A program made the position numbers and the translations under genes. Source: Tepidimonas thermarum (GTDB lineage: Bacteria > Pseudomonadota > Gammaproteobacteria > Burkholderiales > Burkholderiaceae_C). From it: a stretch of DNA of 64,000 nucleotides. Location of the stretch: positions 1 through 64,000 of the forward strand of contig NZ_VJOL01000007.1 in assembly GCF_007556705.1 (NCBI RefSeq), in the 5' to 3' direction. Below the pieces are notes generated by a model. That model did not search any database. It was not told the origin of the DNA and saw only the letters and a program-made list of their open reading frames with translations. Shown here piece after piece: positions 26,474 through 34,829 of the stretch (its first letter is position 1; every line of letters begins with the position of its first letter).

Positions 26474-27430
26474 ATGAGCACCAAAGCCTTTGCCAGCCAA
26501 GCCGACTTGCAGGACAAGCAGGTCAGCTTCACCCGACTGTCCGAGCACGCCTACGCCTACACCGCCGAGGGCGACCCCAACACCGGCGTCATCATCGGCG
26601 ACAACGCGGTGATGGTCATCGACACCCAGGCCACGCCGGTCATGGCGCAGGATGTCATACGCCGCATCCGCGAGGTCACCGACAAGCCGATCAAGTACGT
26701 CGTCCTGAGCCACTACCATGCCGTGCGCGTGTTGGGCGCCAGCGCCTACCAGCCGGAGCACATCATCGCCAGCCAGGATACCTATGACCTGATCGTCGAG
26801 CGCGGCGAGCAGGACAAGGCCAGCGAGATCGGGCGCTTCCCGCGGCTGTTTCGCGCCGTCGAATCGGTCCCGCCGGGCCTGACCTGGCCCACCATCACCT
26901 TCACCGGCAAAATGACACTGTGGCTGGGCAAGCTGGAGGTGCAATTGCTGCAACTGGGCCGTGGCCACACCAAGGGCGACACCGTCGCCTGGCTGCCGCA
27001 GGAAAAAATCCTGTTCAGCGGTGACTTGGTGGAGTTTGACGCCACCCCGTACGCCGGCGATGCCTATTTCCGGGACTGGCCGCAGACGCTGGACAACATC
27101 GCCGCGCTCAAGCCCGAAAAACTCGTGCCCGGCCGCGGCGCGGCGCTGATCACACCGGAGCAGGTGCAGCAGGGGCTGGCTGGCACCAAGGCCTTCATCG
27201 AGGACATGCGTGCCGCGGTGGAAGCGGGCGTGCGCGCCGGCAAAGACCTGCGCGCCGTCTATCAAGAAACCTACGCGCGCCTGCAGCCCAAGTACGGCCG
27301 CTGGGTGATCTTCGACCATTGCATGCCGTTTGACGTGACGCGCTGCTACGACGAGCTGACGCAGTACCCCGACCCGCGCATCTGGACCGCCGAGCGCGAC
27401 CGCCAGATGTGGGAAACCCTGGAGGGCTGA
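26474..27430 (+). CDS. metallo-beta-lactamase fold hydrolase with atypical metal motif
   Basis: A 318-residue MBL-fold protein. 'NTGVIIGDNAVMVIDTQATP' and 'VLSHYHAVRVLGASAY' are present at the usual places, but the normal H-x-H-x-D-H is replaced: after His-Tyr-His come Ala-Val-Arg, so the Asp and third His are missing. The later histidine ('GRGHTKGDTVAW') and aspartate ('LFSGDLVEFD') are kept. It may bind a single metal or act without the usual dinuclear centre. GGAG lies eight bases before the ATG at 26474. It is the first gene of an operon with a VOC protein, an FAD monooxygenase and fumarylacetoacetase. Its reaction is unknown; lactone or thioester hydrolysis would fit the context. Confidence 0.82.
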   Translation: MSTKAFASQADLQDKQVSFTRLSEHAYAYTAEGDPNTGVIIGDNAVMVIDTQATPVMAQDVIRRIREVTDKPIKYVVLSHYHAVRVLGASAYQPEHIIASQDTYDLIVERGEQDKASEIGRFPRLFRAVESVPPGLTWPTITFTGKMTLWLGKLEVQLLQLGRGHTKGDTVAWLPQEKILFSGDLVEFDATPYAGDAYFRDWPQTLDNIAALKPEKLVPGRGAALITPEQVQQGLAGTKAFIEDMRAAVEAGVRAGKDLRAVYQETYARLQPKYGRWVIFDHCMPFDVTRCYDELTQYPDPRIWTAERDRQMWETLEG

Positions 27431-27462
27431 GCGCCCGTCTGCCATCCCAGAGGAGACTGAAC

Positions 27463-28005
27463 ATGCAAATTCAACGCATCCACCACGTCGCCTACCGCTG
27501 CCGCGATGCCAAGGAAACCGTGGAGTGGTATGTCAAGCACTTGAACATGCGCTTCGTGCTGGCCATCGCCGAGGACCAGGTGCCCTCGACCAAGGCGCCG
27601 GACCCGTACATGCACGTGTTCCTGGACGCCGGGCAGGGCAATGTGCTGGCGTTTTTCGAGCTGCCCAACTCGCCGGCCATGGGCCGCGACCCCAACACGC
27701 CCGATTGGGTGCAGCACATCGCCTTCAAGGTCGACAGCGTGCAAACGCTCGAGGCGACCAAGGCGCGCCTGGAGGCGGCCGGCATCCCGGTCGTGGGCAT
27801 CACCGACCACACCATTTTCAAGAGCATCTACTTCTTCGACCCCAACGGCCACCGCATCGAGCTGGCGGCCGACGTCGGCACGCCCGACATGTACGAGCGG
27901 CTCGACGCGGTGAAGTGGGACATGCTCAACGAATGGGCGCAAACCAAGCGCGCGCCCAAGCACGCCGCCTGGATGCACGAAAAGGAATTCAACGCCCTGG
28001 ATTGA
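27463..28005 (+). CDS. VOC superfamily protein, possible ring-cleavage dioxygenase
   Basis: A 180-residue vicinal oxygen chelate protein with two beta-alpha-beta-beta-beta modules. The metal triad His8 ('IHHVAY'), His85 ('VQHIAF') and Glu133 ('HRIELA') is intact, and Tyr123 sits in 'SIYFFDPNGH'. The family includes type I extradiol dioxygenases, glyalase-type isomerases and resistance proteins. Lying between an MBL hydrolase and an aromatic FAD hydroxylase, and upstream of fumarylacetoacetase, it could be the ring-cleaving or isomerising enzyme of that pathway; no homogentisate dioxygenase or maleylacetoacetate isomerase gene is seen nearby. A strong GAGGAG precedes the ATG. The assignment to a specific step is inference. 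Confidence 0.82.
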   Translation: MQIQRIHHVAYRCRDAKETVEWYVKHLNMRFVLAIAEDQVPSTKAPDPYMHVFLDAGQGNVLAFFELPNSPAMGRDPNTPDWVQHIAFKVDSVQTLEATKARLEAAGIPVVGITDHTIFKSIYFFDPNGHRIELAADVGTPDMYERLDAVKWDMLNEWAQTKRAPKHAAWMHEKEFNALD

Positions 28006-28103
28006 ACCGGCCCACGCCCGGTGTCATCCCCGCCGCCCCCATCGTGTCGCGTCGCGGTGCGATACCGTGCCCGCGAGGGGGTGGTGCGCCCGGAGATCAT
28101 CGT

Positions 28104-29717
28104 ATGTTGCACACCTACACCTATCCCCAGTATCCGTACCGGCAAAGCGACGAGCAGCGCGAGGGCCGGTGCGTGCGCCACCCCGTGGTGGTGGTGGGCG
28201 CCGGCCCGGTGGGCATGACGCAGGCGCTCGACCTGGCCGCGCGCGGCGTGCCCACCGTGGTGCTGGACGACAACAACACCGTCAGCGTCGGCTCGCGCGC
28301 GGTGTGCTATGCCAAGCGGCCGCTGGAAATTTGGGACCGCCTGGGGCTGGGCGAGGACCTGGTGGCGCAAGGGGTGCAGTGGAAGGTCGGCAAAGTGTTC
28401 TTCCGCGACGAGCTGGTCTACCAGTTCGACCTGTTGCCGGAGGACCACCACAAGATGCCGGCCATGATCAACCTGCAGCAGTACTACCTGGAGGAGCGGT
28501 TGGTGCGCGCCTGCGACGCCTCGCCGCTGGTGGACCTGCGCTGGAAGCACAAGGTGCTGGCGGTCGAGCCGCACGATGACCACGTCGTGCTCACCGTGGA
28601 AACGCCCGATGGCCTGTTCAAAATGGAGGCCCAGTGGCTCATCGCCTGCGACGGCGCGCACAGCGATATCCGGCGCATGGTCGGGGCCGAGTTCACGGGG
28701 CAGTTTTTCCAGGACCGCTTCCTGATCGCGGATGTGGTGATGAAGGCCGACTTCCCCACCGAGCGCTGGTTCTGGTTCGACCCGCCGTTTCACCGCAACC
28801 AAAGCGTGCTGTTGCACAAGCAGTGCGACAACGTCTGGCGCATCGACTTCCAACTCGGCTGGGATGCCGACCCCAACGAGGAAAAAAAGCCCGAAAAGGT
28901 CATCCCCCGCATTCAGGCGATGCTGGGGCCGGACGTCCCGTTCGAGCTGGAGTGGGTGTCGGTGTACCAATTTGCCTGCCGGCGCATCGACCGTTTCTGC
29001 CACGGGCGTGTGATCTTCGCCGGCGATGCGGCGCACCAGGTTTCGCCCTTTGGCGCGCGGGGCGCCAACAGCGGGGTGCAGGACTGCGACAACCTGAGCT
29101 GGAAGCTCAAGGCCGTGCTCGACGGCGACGCGCCCGAGGCGCTGCTGCAAAGCTACCACTGGGAGCGCGCGCTCGCGGCCGACGACAACATCCGCAACTC
29201 GACGCGCTCGACCGATTTCATCACCCCGAAAAGCCGCGCCTCGCTGCGGCTGCGCAACGCGGTGCTGGAGCTGGCGCGCACCGAGCCGTTTGCGCGCCCG
29301 CTGGTCAACAGCGGGCGGCTGTCCACGCCGACGCCGTACCTGGGCTCGCCGCTCAACACCCCCGACGCCGAGCCGTTTGCCGGACGCATGGTGCCGGGGA
29401 TGTTTTGTGCCGACGCCCCGGTGCAGGTGGCGGGGCGTGCGGGCTGGTTGCTGGAGCAGCTTGGGTGCGGCTTTGTGCTGCTGAGTTTTGGCCCGGGCGC
29501 CGAAGCGGTGCGCGTCGGCGGTGTCGAAGCCGCGGTGCTGGAAGTCGGCCGCGACCTGCACGACCTGCACGGCGTGCTCACCCAGCGTTACGATGGCCAG
29601 CCGGGCACGGTCTACCTGATCCGCCCCGACCAGTACGTGGCCGCGCGCTGGCGCCGCTTCGACCGCGCGGCCGCGACGGCCGCACTGGCCCGGGCGCTTG
29701 GCCACGCCATGGTCTGA
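28104..29717 (+). CDS. FAD-dependent aromatic hydroxylase (MhpA/PobA-type monooxygenase)
   Basis: A 537-residue class A flavoprotein monooxygenase. The FAD-binding GAGPVG is at residues 32-37, a DG motif is in 'IACDGAHSDIR', and the GD motif in 'GRVIFAGDAAHQVSPFGARG'. A C-terminal thioredoxin-like domain from about residue 400 is typical of the 3-(3-hydroxyphenyl)propionate hydroxylase group. It would insert one oxygen into a phenolic ring using NAD(P)H. The substrate cannot be read from sequence; the adjacent fumarylacetoacetase suggests a para-hydroxylation yielding a hydroquinone such as homogentisate or gentisate. It is the third gene of the operon. Confidence 0.88.
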   Translation: MLHTYTYPQYPYRQSDEQREGRCVRHPVVVVGAGPVGMTQALDLAARGVPTVVLDDNNTVSVGSRAVCYAKRPLEIWDRLGLGEDLVAQGVQWKVGKVFFRDELVYQFDLLPEDHHKMPAMINLQQYYLEERLVRACDASPLVDLRWKHKVLAVEPHDDHVVLTVETPDGLFKMEAQWLIACDGAHSDIRRMVGAEFTGQFFQDRFLIADVVMKADFPTERWFWFDPPFHRNQSVLLHKQCDNVWRIDFQLGWDADPNEEKKPEKVIPRIQAMLGPDVPFELEWVSVYQFACRRIDRFCHGRVIFAGDAAHQVSPFGARGANSGVQDCDNLSWKLKAVLDGDAPEALLQSYHWERALAADDNIRNSTRSTDFITPKSRASLRLRNAVLELARTEPFARPLVNSGRLSTPTPYLGSPLNTPDAEPFAGRMVPGMFCADAPVQVAGRAGWLLEQLGCGFVLLSFGPGAEAVRVGGVEAAVLEVGRDLHDLHGVLTQRYDGQPGTVYLIRPDQYVAARWRRFDRAAATAALARALGHAMV

Positions 29718-29749
29718 CCCGCGCCGTTTTGCCCCCTTGGAGCCGATCC

Positions 29750-29956
29750 ATGCCGCTGAACCGCCAACCGAACATTGCCGAACCGGACGCTTTCTACGAG
29801 GAACTGATCGACGCCCAGCGCGACCTGTCGGATGAGCAGGCCGACCGGTTCTTGGCCAAGCTCGTGCTCATGTTGGCCAACCACGTCGGCGACCGTGCCG
29901 TGCTGTCGGAGGCCATAGCGCTGGCGCGCGCCAATACGCTGGCGACGGCGGCCTGA
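29750..29956 (+). CDS. DUF2783 domain small protein
   Basis: A 68-residue acidic helical protein with 'EPDAFYEELIDAQRDLSDEQ' and 'ANHVGDRAVLSEAIALAR', matching DUF2783. Members are regularly encoded next to aromatic FAD monooxygenases and fumarylacetoacetases, as here, and are presumed accessory, but no function is established. The ATG at 29750 has GGAG eight bases upstream. It lies between the hydroxylase and fumarylacetoacetase genes in the same operon. Confidence 0.82.
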   Translation: MPLNRQPNIAEPDAFYEELIDAQRDLSDEQADRFLAKLVLMLANHVGDRAVLSEAIALARANTLATAA

Positions 29957-30003
29957 CGGCGTGCGCCGCGGGCTGTCCCCGACCCTCCCTGCTGGCTTGC
30001 ACC

Positions 30004-31320
30004 ATGACCCTGATCAACGAAACCCACGATCCCGCCCTGCGCAGCTGGGTGGACAGCGCCAACCGACCGGGCCACGACTTCCCGATCCAAAACCTGCCGT
30101 TTGCCAGCTTTCGCCGTCGGGACCGCGACGATGCTTGGCGCGGCGGGGTGGCGATTGGTGACGCCATCGTCGATTTGGCGGCGCTGGCGCGCGCCCACCC
30201 CTTCGAGGGCTTGGCGGCCGAGGCGCTGGCGGCCGCCGCCCAGCCCCGCCTCAACGCCCTGATGGCGCTCGGTCCCGCGCACTGGAGCGCGCTGCGCTTG
30301 GCGCTGTCGCGCGCGCTGCGCGAGGGCAGCGCGGCGCGCGGCACGGTCGAGCCGTGCCTGGTGCCGCAGGCCGAGGCCGAGTACGGCTTGCCCGCGACCA
30401 TCGGCGACTACACCGATTTCTACACCTCGATACACCACGCCACCAACATCGGCCGCCTGTTCCGGCCCGACAACCCGCTGCTGCCCAACTACCCCTGGGT
30501 GCCCATTGGGTATCACGGGCGCAGCTCCAGCATCGGCGTCTCGCCGCAGGCGTTTCACCGCCCGCGCGGCCAGATCAAGGCGCCGGATGCGCCCGCGCCG
30601 GTGCTGGCGCCCAGCCGGCGGCTGGACATCGAGCTCGAGCTGGGCGTCTTTGTCGGGCCGGGCAACGCGCTGGGTGAGCCGATCCCGATCGGGCAGGCGG
30701 AGCAACACGTCTTTGGGATCGTGTTGCTCAACGACTGGTCCGCGCGCGACATCCAGGCTTGGGAATACCAGCCGCTGGGGCCGTTTCTGGCCAAAAACTT
30801 TGCCACCACCATCTCGCCCTGGGTGGTGACGCTGGAGGCGTTGGCACCCTACCGCGTGCCGTTCGAGCGGCCGGCCCAGGATCCGCAGCCGCTGCCTTAC
30901 CTGGACGACCCGGGCAACCGGGCGCACGGCGCCTTCGACATCCGGCTGTCGATCGGCTGGCAAACCGCGCGCATGCGCGAGCAGGGGCTGGCCGATCACG
31001 AGGTGGCACAGACCAGCTACCGCCACGCCTACTGGACCGTGGCGCAGATGGTGGCGCACCACACGGTCAACGGCTGCAATCTGCAGCCCGGCGACCTGCT
31101 GGGCACCGGCACCCTCTCGGGCCCCGAGGCGCAACAGGCCGCGGCCTTCATCGAGCTGACGCAGGGTGGCAAACGGCCGCTCGAGCTGCCCGGTGGGGAG
31201 CAGCGCACCTTTTTAGAGGACGGGGACACCGTCGTGCTGCGCGGCTGGTGCGAGGCACCGGGGGCGGCGCGCATCGGTTTTGGCGCGTGTTGGGGCACCG
31301 TGTTGCCGGTGCGGACCTGA
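30004..31320 (+). CDS. fahA: fumarylacetoacetase
   Basis: A 438-residue full-length fumarylacetoacetase, which hydrolyses 4-fumarylacetoacetate to fumarate and acetoacetate, the last step of homogentisate breakdown. The N-terminal SH3-like domain runs to about residue 120. The catalytic part shows 'IGDYTDFYTSIHHATNIG' (metal Asp), 'PIGYHGRSSSIGVS' (catalytic His), 'DIELELGVFVG' (metal Glu pair), 'LLNDWSARDIQAWEYQPLG' (metal Asp) and the lysine in 'FLAKNFATTISPWV'. All ligands are intact. It closes the MBL/VOC/monooxygenase operon, about 50 bases after the DUF2783 gene. The gene fixes the pathway end-point as a fumaryl or maleyl 1,3-dicarbonyl. Confidence 0.93.
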   Translation: MTLINETHDPALRSWVDSANRPGHDFPIQNLPFASFRRRDRDDAWRGGVAIGDAIVDLAALARAHPFEGLAAEALAAAAQPRLNALMALGPAHWSALRLALSRALREGSAARGTVEPCLVPQAEAEYGLPATIGDYTDFYTSIHHATNIGRLFRPDNPLLPNYPWVPIGYHGRSSSIGVSPQAFHRPRGQIKAPDAPAPVLAPSRRLDIELELGVFVGPGNALGEPIPIGQAEQHVFGIVLLNDWSARDIQAWEYQPLGPFLAKNFATTISPWVVTLEALAPYRVPFERPAQDPQPLPYLDDPGNRAHGAFDIRLSIGWQTARMREQGLADHEVAQTSYRHAYWTVAQMVAHHTVNGCNLQPGDLLGTGTLSGPEAQQAAAFIELTQGGKRPLELPGGEQRTFLEDGDTVVLRGWCEAPGAARIGFGACWGTVLPVRT

Positions 31321-31562
31321 GGCCGTTATTGCAGACGGGCATAACAGAATGTCCGTCATGGCAATTTTGTTTGGCGTCATTCGGCACTACAGTGCATGTG
31401 CGGTTGCTCGACACGCGGTCCTGTTCGGGTAAATCCGGAGGTTCGCACAGGTGCCGTCCAAATGGTTAGTAGTCATAATTTTCAGTGTGCTTGCTATGCG
31501 TCGCATGGCGGGTGCGTCCGGCGCGCAGCGCCGTCTCAATAGGATGTGGTAGGAGACACGAC

Positions 31563-32711
31563 ATGAAAACCCCCTGGTCGCTTCGAGCGTTGGCGGTTGC
31601 CGCCGGTGGCATGGTGCTCGCGGGTGCCGCTTGGGCGCAGCAGATCACGCTGCGCGTACACCACTTCTTGCCGGCGCAGGCCAACGTACCGCGCCTGGCC
31701 ATCGAGCCGTGGGCCAAAAAGATCGAAGCCGAGTCCGGCGGCCGCATCAAGGTGCAGATCTTCCCCGCCATGCAGATGGGGGGCTCGCCCGCGCAGCTGT
31801 TTGACCAGGCCCGCGACGGCGTGGCCGATGTGACCTGGACGGTGCTGGGCTACACGCCAGGGCGTTTTCCCAAGATGGAGGTGTTCGAGCTGCCGTTCTT
31901 GACGCCCAGCGGCGAGCGCGCCGGTGAAATCACGTCGCGCGCAGCGTGGGAATACGCGCAGCGCTTCGCCGCTGACGAGTTCAAGGACGTCAAGCTCATC
32001 GCCGTGCACACCCATGGGCCGGGGCTGTTCCACACCAAGCAGCCCATCACCGGCCTGGAGAGCGTGCGTGGCATGAAGATCCGCGGCGGCACGCGCATCG
32101 TCAACAACATGCTGGTCAAGCTCGGGGCCACGCCCGTGGGCATGCCCGTGCCGCAGGTGACCGAGGCGCTGTCCAAGGGCGTGCTCGACGGCACCACCAT
32201 CCCGTGGGAGGTCGGCCCCTCGCTGCGCGTGCACGAGCTGGTCAAAAACCACACCACCTTCGCTGGCGACCGGGCGCTGTACAACATGGCGTTTGCGTTT
32301 TCCATGAACAAAGCCAAGTACGAGTCGCTGCCGCCCGACCTCAAGAAGGTCATCGACGACAACGCCGGTGCCGAGACGTCGGCGTTGTTTGGCAAGGCCA
32401 TGGACGAGGGCGACAAGGCCGGGCGTGACATCGCGCTCAAAGCGGGCAACAAGATCACCCAGCTCGATTTGGCTGAAACCCAGCGCTGGCTGCGCACCGC
32501 GTCCAGCGTCGAGGACGATTGGGTCAAAGAGGTGCGCGGCAAGGGGATCGATGGTGCGCAACTGATCAAGGAAGCATCGCGCTCAAAGCGGGCAACAAGA
32601 TCACCCAGCTCGATTTGGCTGAAACCCAGCGCTGGCTGCGCACCGCGTCCAGCGTCGAGGACGATTGGGTCAAAGAGGTGCGCGGCAAGGGGATCGATGG
32701 TGCGCAACTGA
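31563..32711 (+). CDS. dctP: TRAP transporter substrate-binding protein DctP, C-terminus altered by repeat expansion
   Basis: Starts with a Sec signal peptide (cleavage near residue 26, 'GAAWA-QQ'), then a complete DctP solute-binding protein: 'RVHHFLPAQANVPRLAIEPW', 'GGRIKVQIFPAMQMGGSPAQ', 'VRGMKIRGGTRIVNNMLVKL'. A perfect 146-bp tandem triplication (32429-32866) shifts the frame near the end. The present protein is 382 residues and ends in about 46 aberrant residues; a single-copy gene would be 347 residues ending '...LLNKYAK', normal for the family. The true 3' end, in its original frame, survives at 32867-32898. Most of the ligand-binding lobes is retained, so function may be partly kept. 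It captures a carboxylic acid for the DctQM permease that follows. Confidence 0.88.
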   Translation: MKTPWSLRALAVAAGGMVLAGAAWAQQITLRVHHFLPAQANVPRLAIEPWAKKIEAESGGRIKVQIFPAMQMGGSPAQLFDQARDGVADVTWTVLGYTPGRFPKMEVFELPFLTPSGERAGEITSRAAWEYAQRFAADEFKDVKLIAVHTHGPGLFHTKQPITGLESVRGMKIRGGTRIVNNMLVKLGATPVGMPVPQVTEALSKGVLDGTTIPWEVGPSLRVHELVKNHTTFAGDRALYNMAFAFSMNKAKYESLPPDLKKVIDDNAGAETSALFGKAMDEGDKAGRDIALKAGNKITQLDLAETQRWLRTASSVEDDWVKEVRGKGIDGAQLIKEASRSKRATRSPSSIWLKPSAGCAPRPASRTIGSKRCAARGSMVRN

Positions 32712-32866
32712 TCAAGGAAGCATCGCGCTCAAAGCGGGCAACAAGATCACCCAGCTCGATTTGGCTGAAACCCAGCGCTGGCTGCGCACCGCGTCCAGCG
32801 TCGAGGACGATTGGGTCAAAGAGGTGCGCGGCAAGGGGATCGATGGTGCGCAACTGATCAAGGAAG
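32429..32866 (+). repeat. perfect 146-bp tandem triplication inside dctP
   Basis: Copies at 32429-32574, 32575-32720 and 32721-32866 are identical. 146 is not a multiple of three, so each added copy changes the frame: one or four copies restore it, two or three do not. This is either recent slippage/duplication or an assembly artefact. Confidence 0.93.
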
Positions 32867-32911
32867 CGCGCGCGCTGCTCAACAAGTACGCCAAGTAAAC
32901 TACCGGCGGCC

Positions 32912-32944
32912 AACGCGCATGGCGCTGCGCCATGCGCGTTTTTT
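32912..32944 (+). terminator. intrinsic terminator between dctP and dctQ
   Basis: A perfect 13-base stem (32912-32924 with 32928-32940), three-base loop and a run of Ts to 32944. It lies just after dctP, so it probably lets the binding protein be made in excess over the permease, as is common for periplasmic binding protein genes. Confidence 0.85.
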
Positions 32945-32980
32945 ATCGGGCGGGCGCGGCCTGCCCGCAGGACGGAAGAC

Positions 32981-33505
32981 ATGATGACGACTTGGGTGTT
33001 TCGGCTGGCCCGTGCGTCGGCCATTGTGGGCGGGTTGGTGCTGTGCGCCATCACGCTGCTGAGCGTGGCCAGCATCACGGGACGGGCGCTCAATGGATTC
33101 GGGCTGGGGCCGGTGCCGGGCGACTTCGAGCTGGTCGAGGCGGGCACGGGGGTGGCGGTCTTTTTGTTTTTGCCGTGGACCTATCTGCGCGGCGGGCATG
33201 CGACGGTTGATCTGCTCTACAACCACCTGCCGGCGGCGATGCGCAAGGCGGTCACGCTGGCCAGCGACGTGCTGATGCTGCTGCTGTGGCTGGTGCTGAC
33301 GTGGCGGCTGTGGGCTGGTATGTGGGAAAAACGCGAATACCTCGAAACCACGTTCATCTTGCAGATGCCGGTGTGGTGGGCCTACGCGCTGTGTGTGGTG
33401 GGTGCGGTGATCGGCTGTCTGGCCTACCTCACCAAAACCCTGATCGAACTCGGGCTGGCGCGTTACCCGCACGGCTGGCCGGTGCCAACGGCGGGGGTGC
33501 ACTGA
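32981..33505 (+). CDS. dctQ: TRAP transporter small permease DctQ
   Basis: A 174-residue membrane protein with four hydrophobic segments (about 12-32, 50-70, 88-108, 125-148), the DctQ layout. The signature 'ARASAIVGGLVLCAITLLSV' and 'FLFLPWTYLRGGHATVDLL' are typical. It joins DctM to form the secondary transporter driven by the sodium gradient. GGAAG precedes the ATG, and a second ATG follows at once. It ends two bases before dctM. Confidence 0.9.
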   Translation: MMTTWVFRLARASAIVGGLVLCAITLLSVASITGRALNGFGLGPVPGDFELVEAGTGVAVFLFLPWTYLRGGHATVDLLYNHLPAAMRKAVTLASDVLMLLLWLVLTWRLWAGMWEKREYLETTFILQMPVWWAYALCVVGAVIGCLAYLTKTLIELGLARYPHGWPVPTAGVH

Positions 33506-33506
33506 T

Positions 33507-34829
33507 ATGACAGGCATCGAACTGGCCGCGTGGTCCTTTCCGGTCCTGCTGGGGCTGATTTTCATTCGCGTGCCCATCGGGCTGGCCATGGCCCTGTGTG
33601 GCCTGGTCGGCGCGTACTGGATCTACGGCACCCCGGTGCCGCTGCTCAACCAGCTCAAGCAAGTCACCTTCACCACCTTCTCCAATTACAACCTGTCGGT
33701 CATCCCGTTGTTTTTGTTGATGGGGCAGTTTGCCGCGCTGGGTGGGCTGTCGCGTTCGCTGTTCAAGGCGGCCGAGGCCTGGATCGGCCACTACAAGGGC
33801 GGTGTGGCCATGGCGGCGGTGGGCGCCTGCGCCGGGTTTGGGGCGATTTGCGGCTCGTCCCTGGCGACGGCGGCGACCATGGGGCAGGTCGCGCTGCCCG
33901 AGCTGCGTCGCGCAGGTTACTCCGGCGCGCTGTCGACGGCGTGTCTGGCCGCAGGCGGGACGCTGGGCATCCTCATTCCGCCATCGGTGGTGCTGGTGAT
34001 CTACGCCATCCTGACCGAGCAAAACATCGCCAAGCTGTTCCTGGCGGCCTTCATCCCCGGGATTCTGGCCGCCATCGGCTACATCATCGTGATCTCGATT
34101 TACGTGCGCCTCAAGCCGGACAGCGCCGGCCGCATGGAGCCGGTGCCGATGCGCGAGCGCTGGCAGGCGCTGGCCGGCACGTGGCCGGTGATCGTCATCT
34201 TTTTGGCGGTCGTCGGTGGCATCTACAGCGGCATCTTCACCCCGACCGAAGGGGCGGCCGTGGGCGCGTTTGGCACGGGGCTGGCGGCCTGGTTGGCGGG
34301 CGGCCTCAACGCCAAGACCCTGCGCGAGGCCATCTACGGCACGGCGATCGCCACCGGCATGATTTTCATGATCGTGCTGGGCGCCGGACTGTACAACACG
34401 TTTTTGGCGCTGTCGCAGCTGCCGCAGGAGCTGGCGCAGTGGGTCATCGGGCAGGGCCTGAGCCCCTGGCTCGTGCTCACGCTGATTCTGGTGATCTACC
34501 TGTTGCTGGGCTGCGTCATGGATTCGCTGTCCATGATTTTGCTGACCATTCCGATTTTCTTCCCCATGATCATGGGGTTGGATTTCGGCCTCACGCCGGA
34601 GGAAACCGCCATCTGGTTTGGCATCCTGGTGCTGATCGTGGTCGAGGTCGGCCTGATCACGCCGCCGGTGGGCATGAACCTGTTCGTCATCAACAACCTG
34701 GCGCGTGATGTCCCGATCGTGCACACCTACCGCGGGGTGACCCCGTTCGTCATCAGCGACCTGGTGCGCACGGCGATCTTGGCGGCGGTGCCTGGCATCA
34801 CGCTGGTTGCGCTGCGCCTGACGGCATGA
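33507..34829 (+). CDS. dctM: TRAP transporter large permease DctM
   Basis: A 440-residue polytopic membrane protein with about 12 hydrophobic segments. DctM signatures include 'FLLMGQFAALGGLSRSLF', 'GACAGFGAICGSSLATAATM' and 'AGGTLGILIPPSVVLVIYAI', the conserved helix hairpins that form the transport core, plus 'EVGLITPPVGMNLFVINNLA' near the end. It carries the substrate delivered by DctP across the inner membrane. It ends overlapping the next gene by four bases. The substrate is likely an aromatic or dicarboxylic acid from the catabolic surroundings, an inference. Confidence 0.93.
   Translation: MTGIELAAWSFPVLLGLIFIRVPIGLAMALCGLVGAYWIYGTPVPLLNQLKQVTFTTFSNYNLSVIPLFLLMGQFAALGGLSRSLFKAAEAWIGHYKGGVAMAAVGACAGFGAICGSSLATAATMGQVALPELRRAGYSGALSTACLAAGGTLGILIPPSVVLVIYAILTEQNIAKLFLAAFIPGILAAIGYIIVISIYVRLKPDSAGRMEPVPMRERWQALAGTWPVIVIFLAVVGGIYSGIFTPTEGAAVGAFGTGLAAWLAGGLNAKTLREAIYGTAIATGMIFMIVLGAGLYNTFLALSQLPQELAQWVIGQGLSPWLVLTLILVIYLLLGCVMDSLSMILLTIPIFFPMIMGLDFGLTPEETAIWFGILVLIVVEVGLITPPVGMNLFVINNLARDVPIVHTYRGVTPFVISDLVRTAILAAVPGITLVALRLTA

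Noticed and set aside
32429-32866. Possible CRISPR or transposon repeat
   Set aside because: Units are directly abutting with no spacers, coding, and without terminal inverted repeats; simple tandem triplication of dctP sequence.
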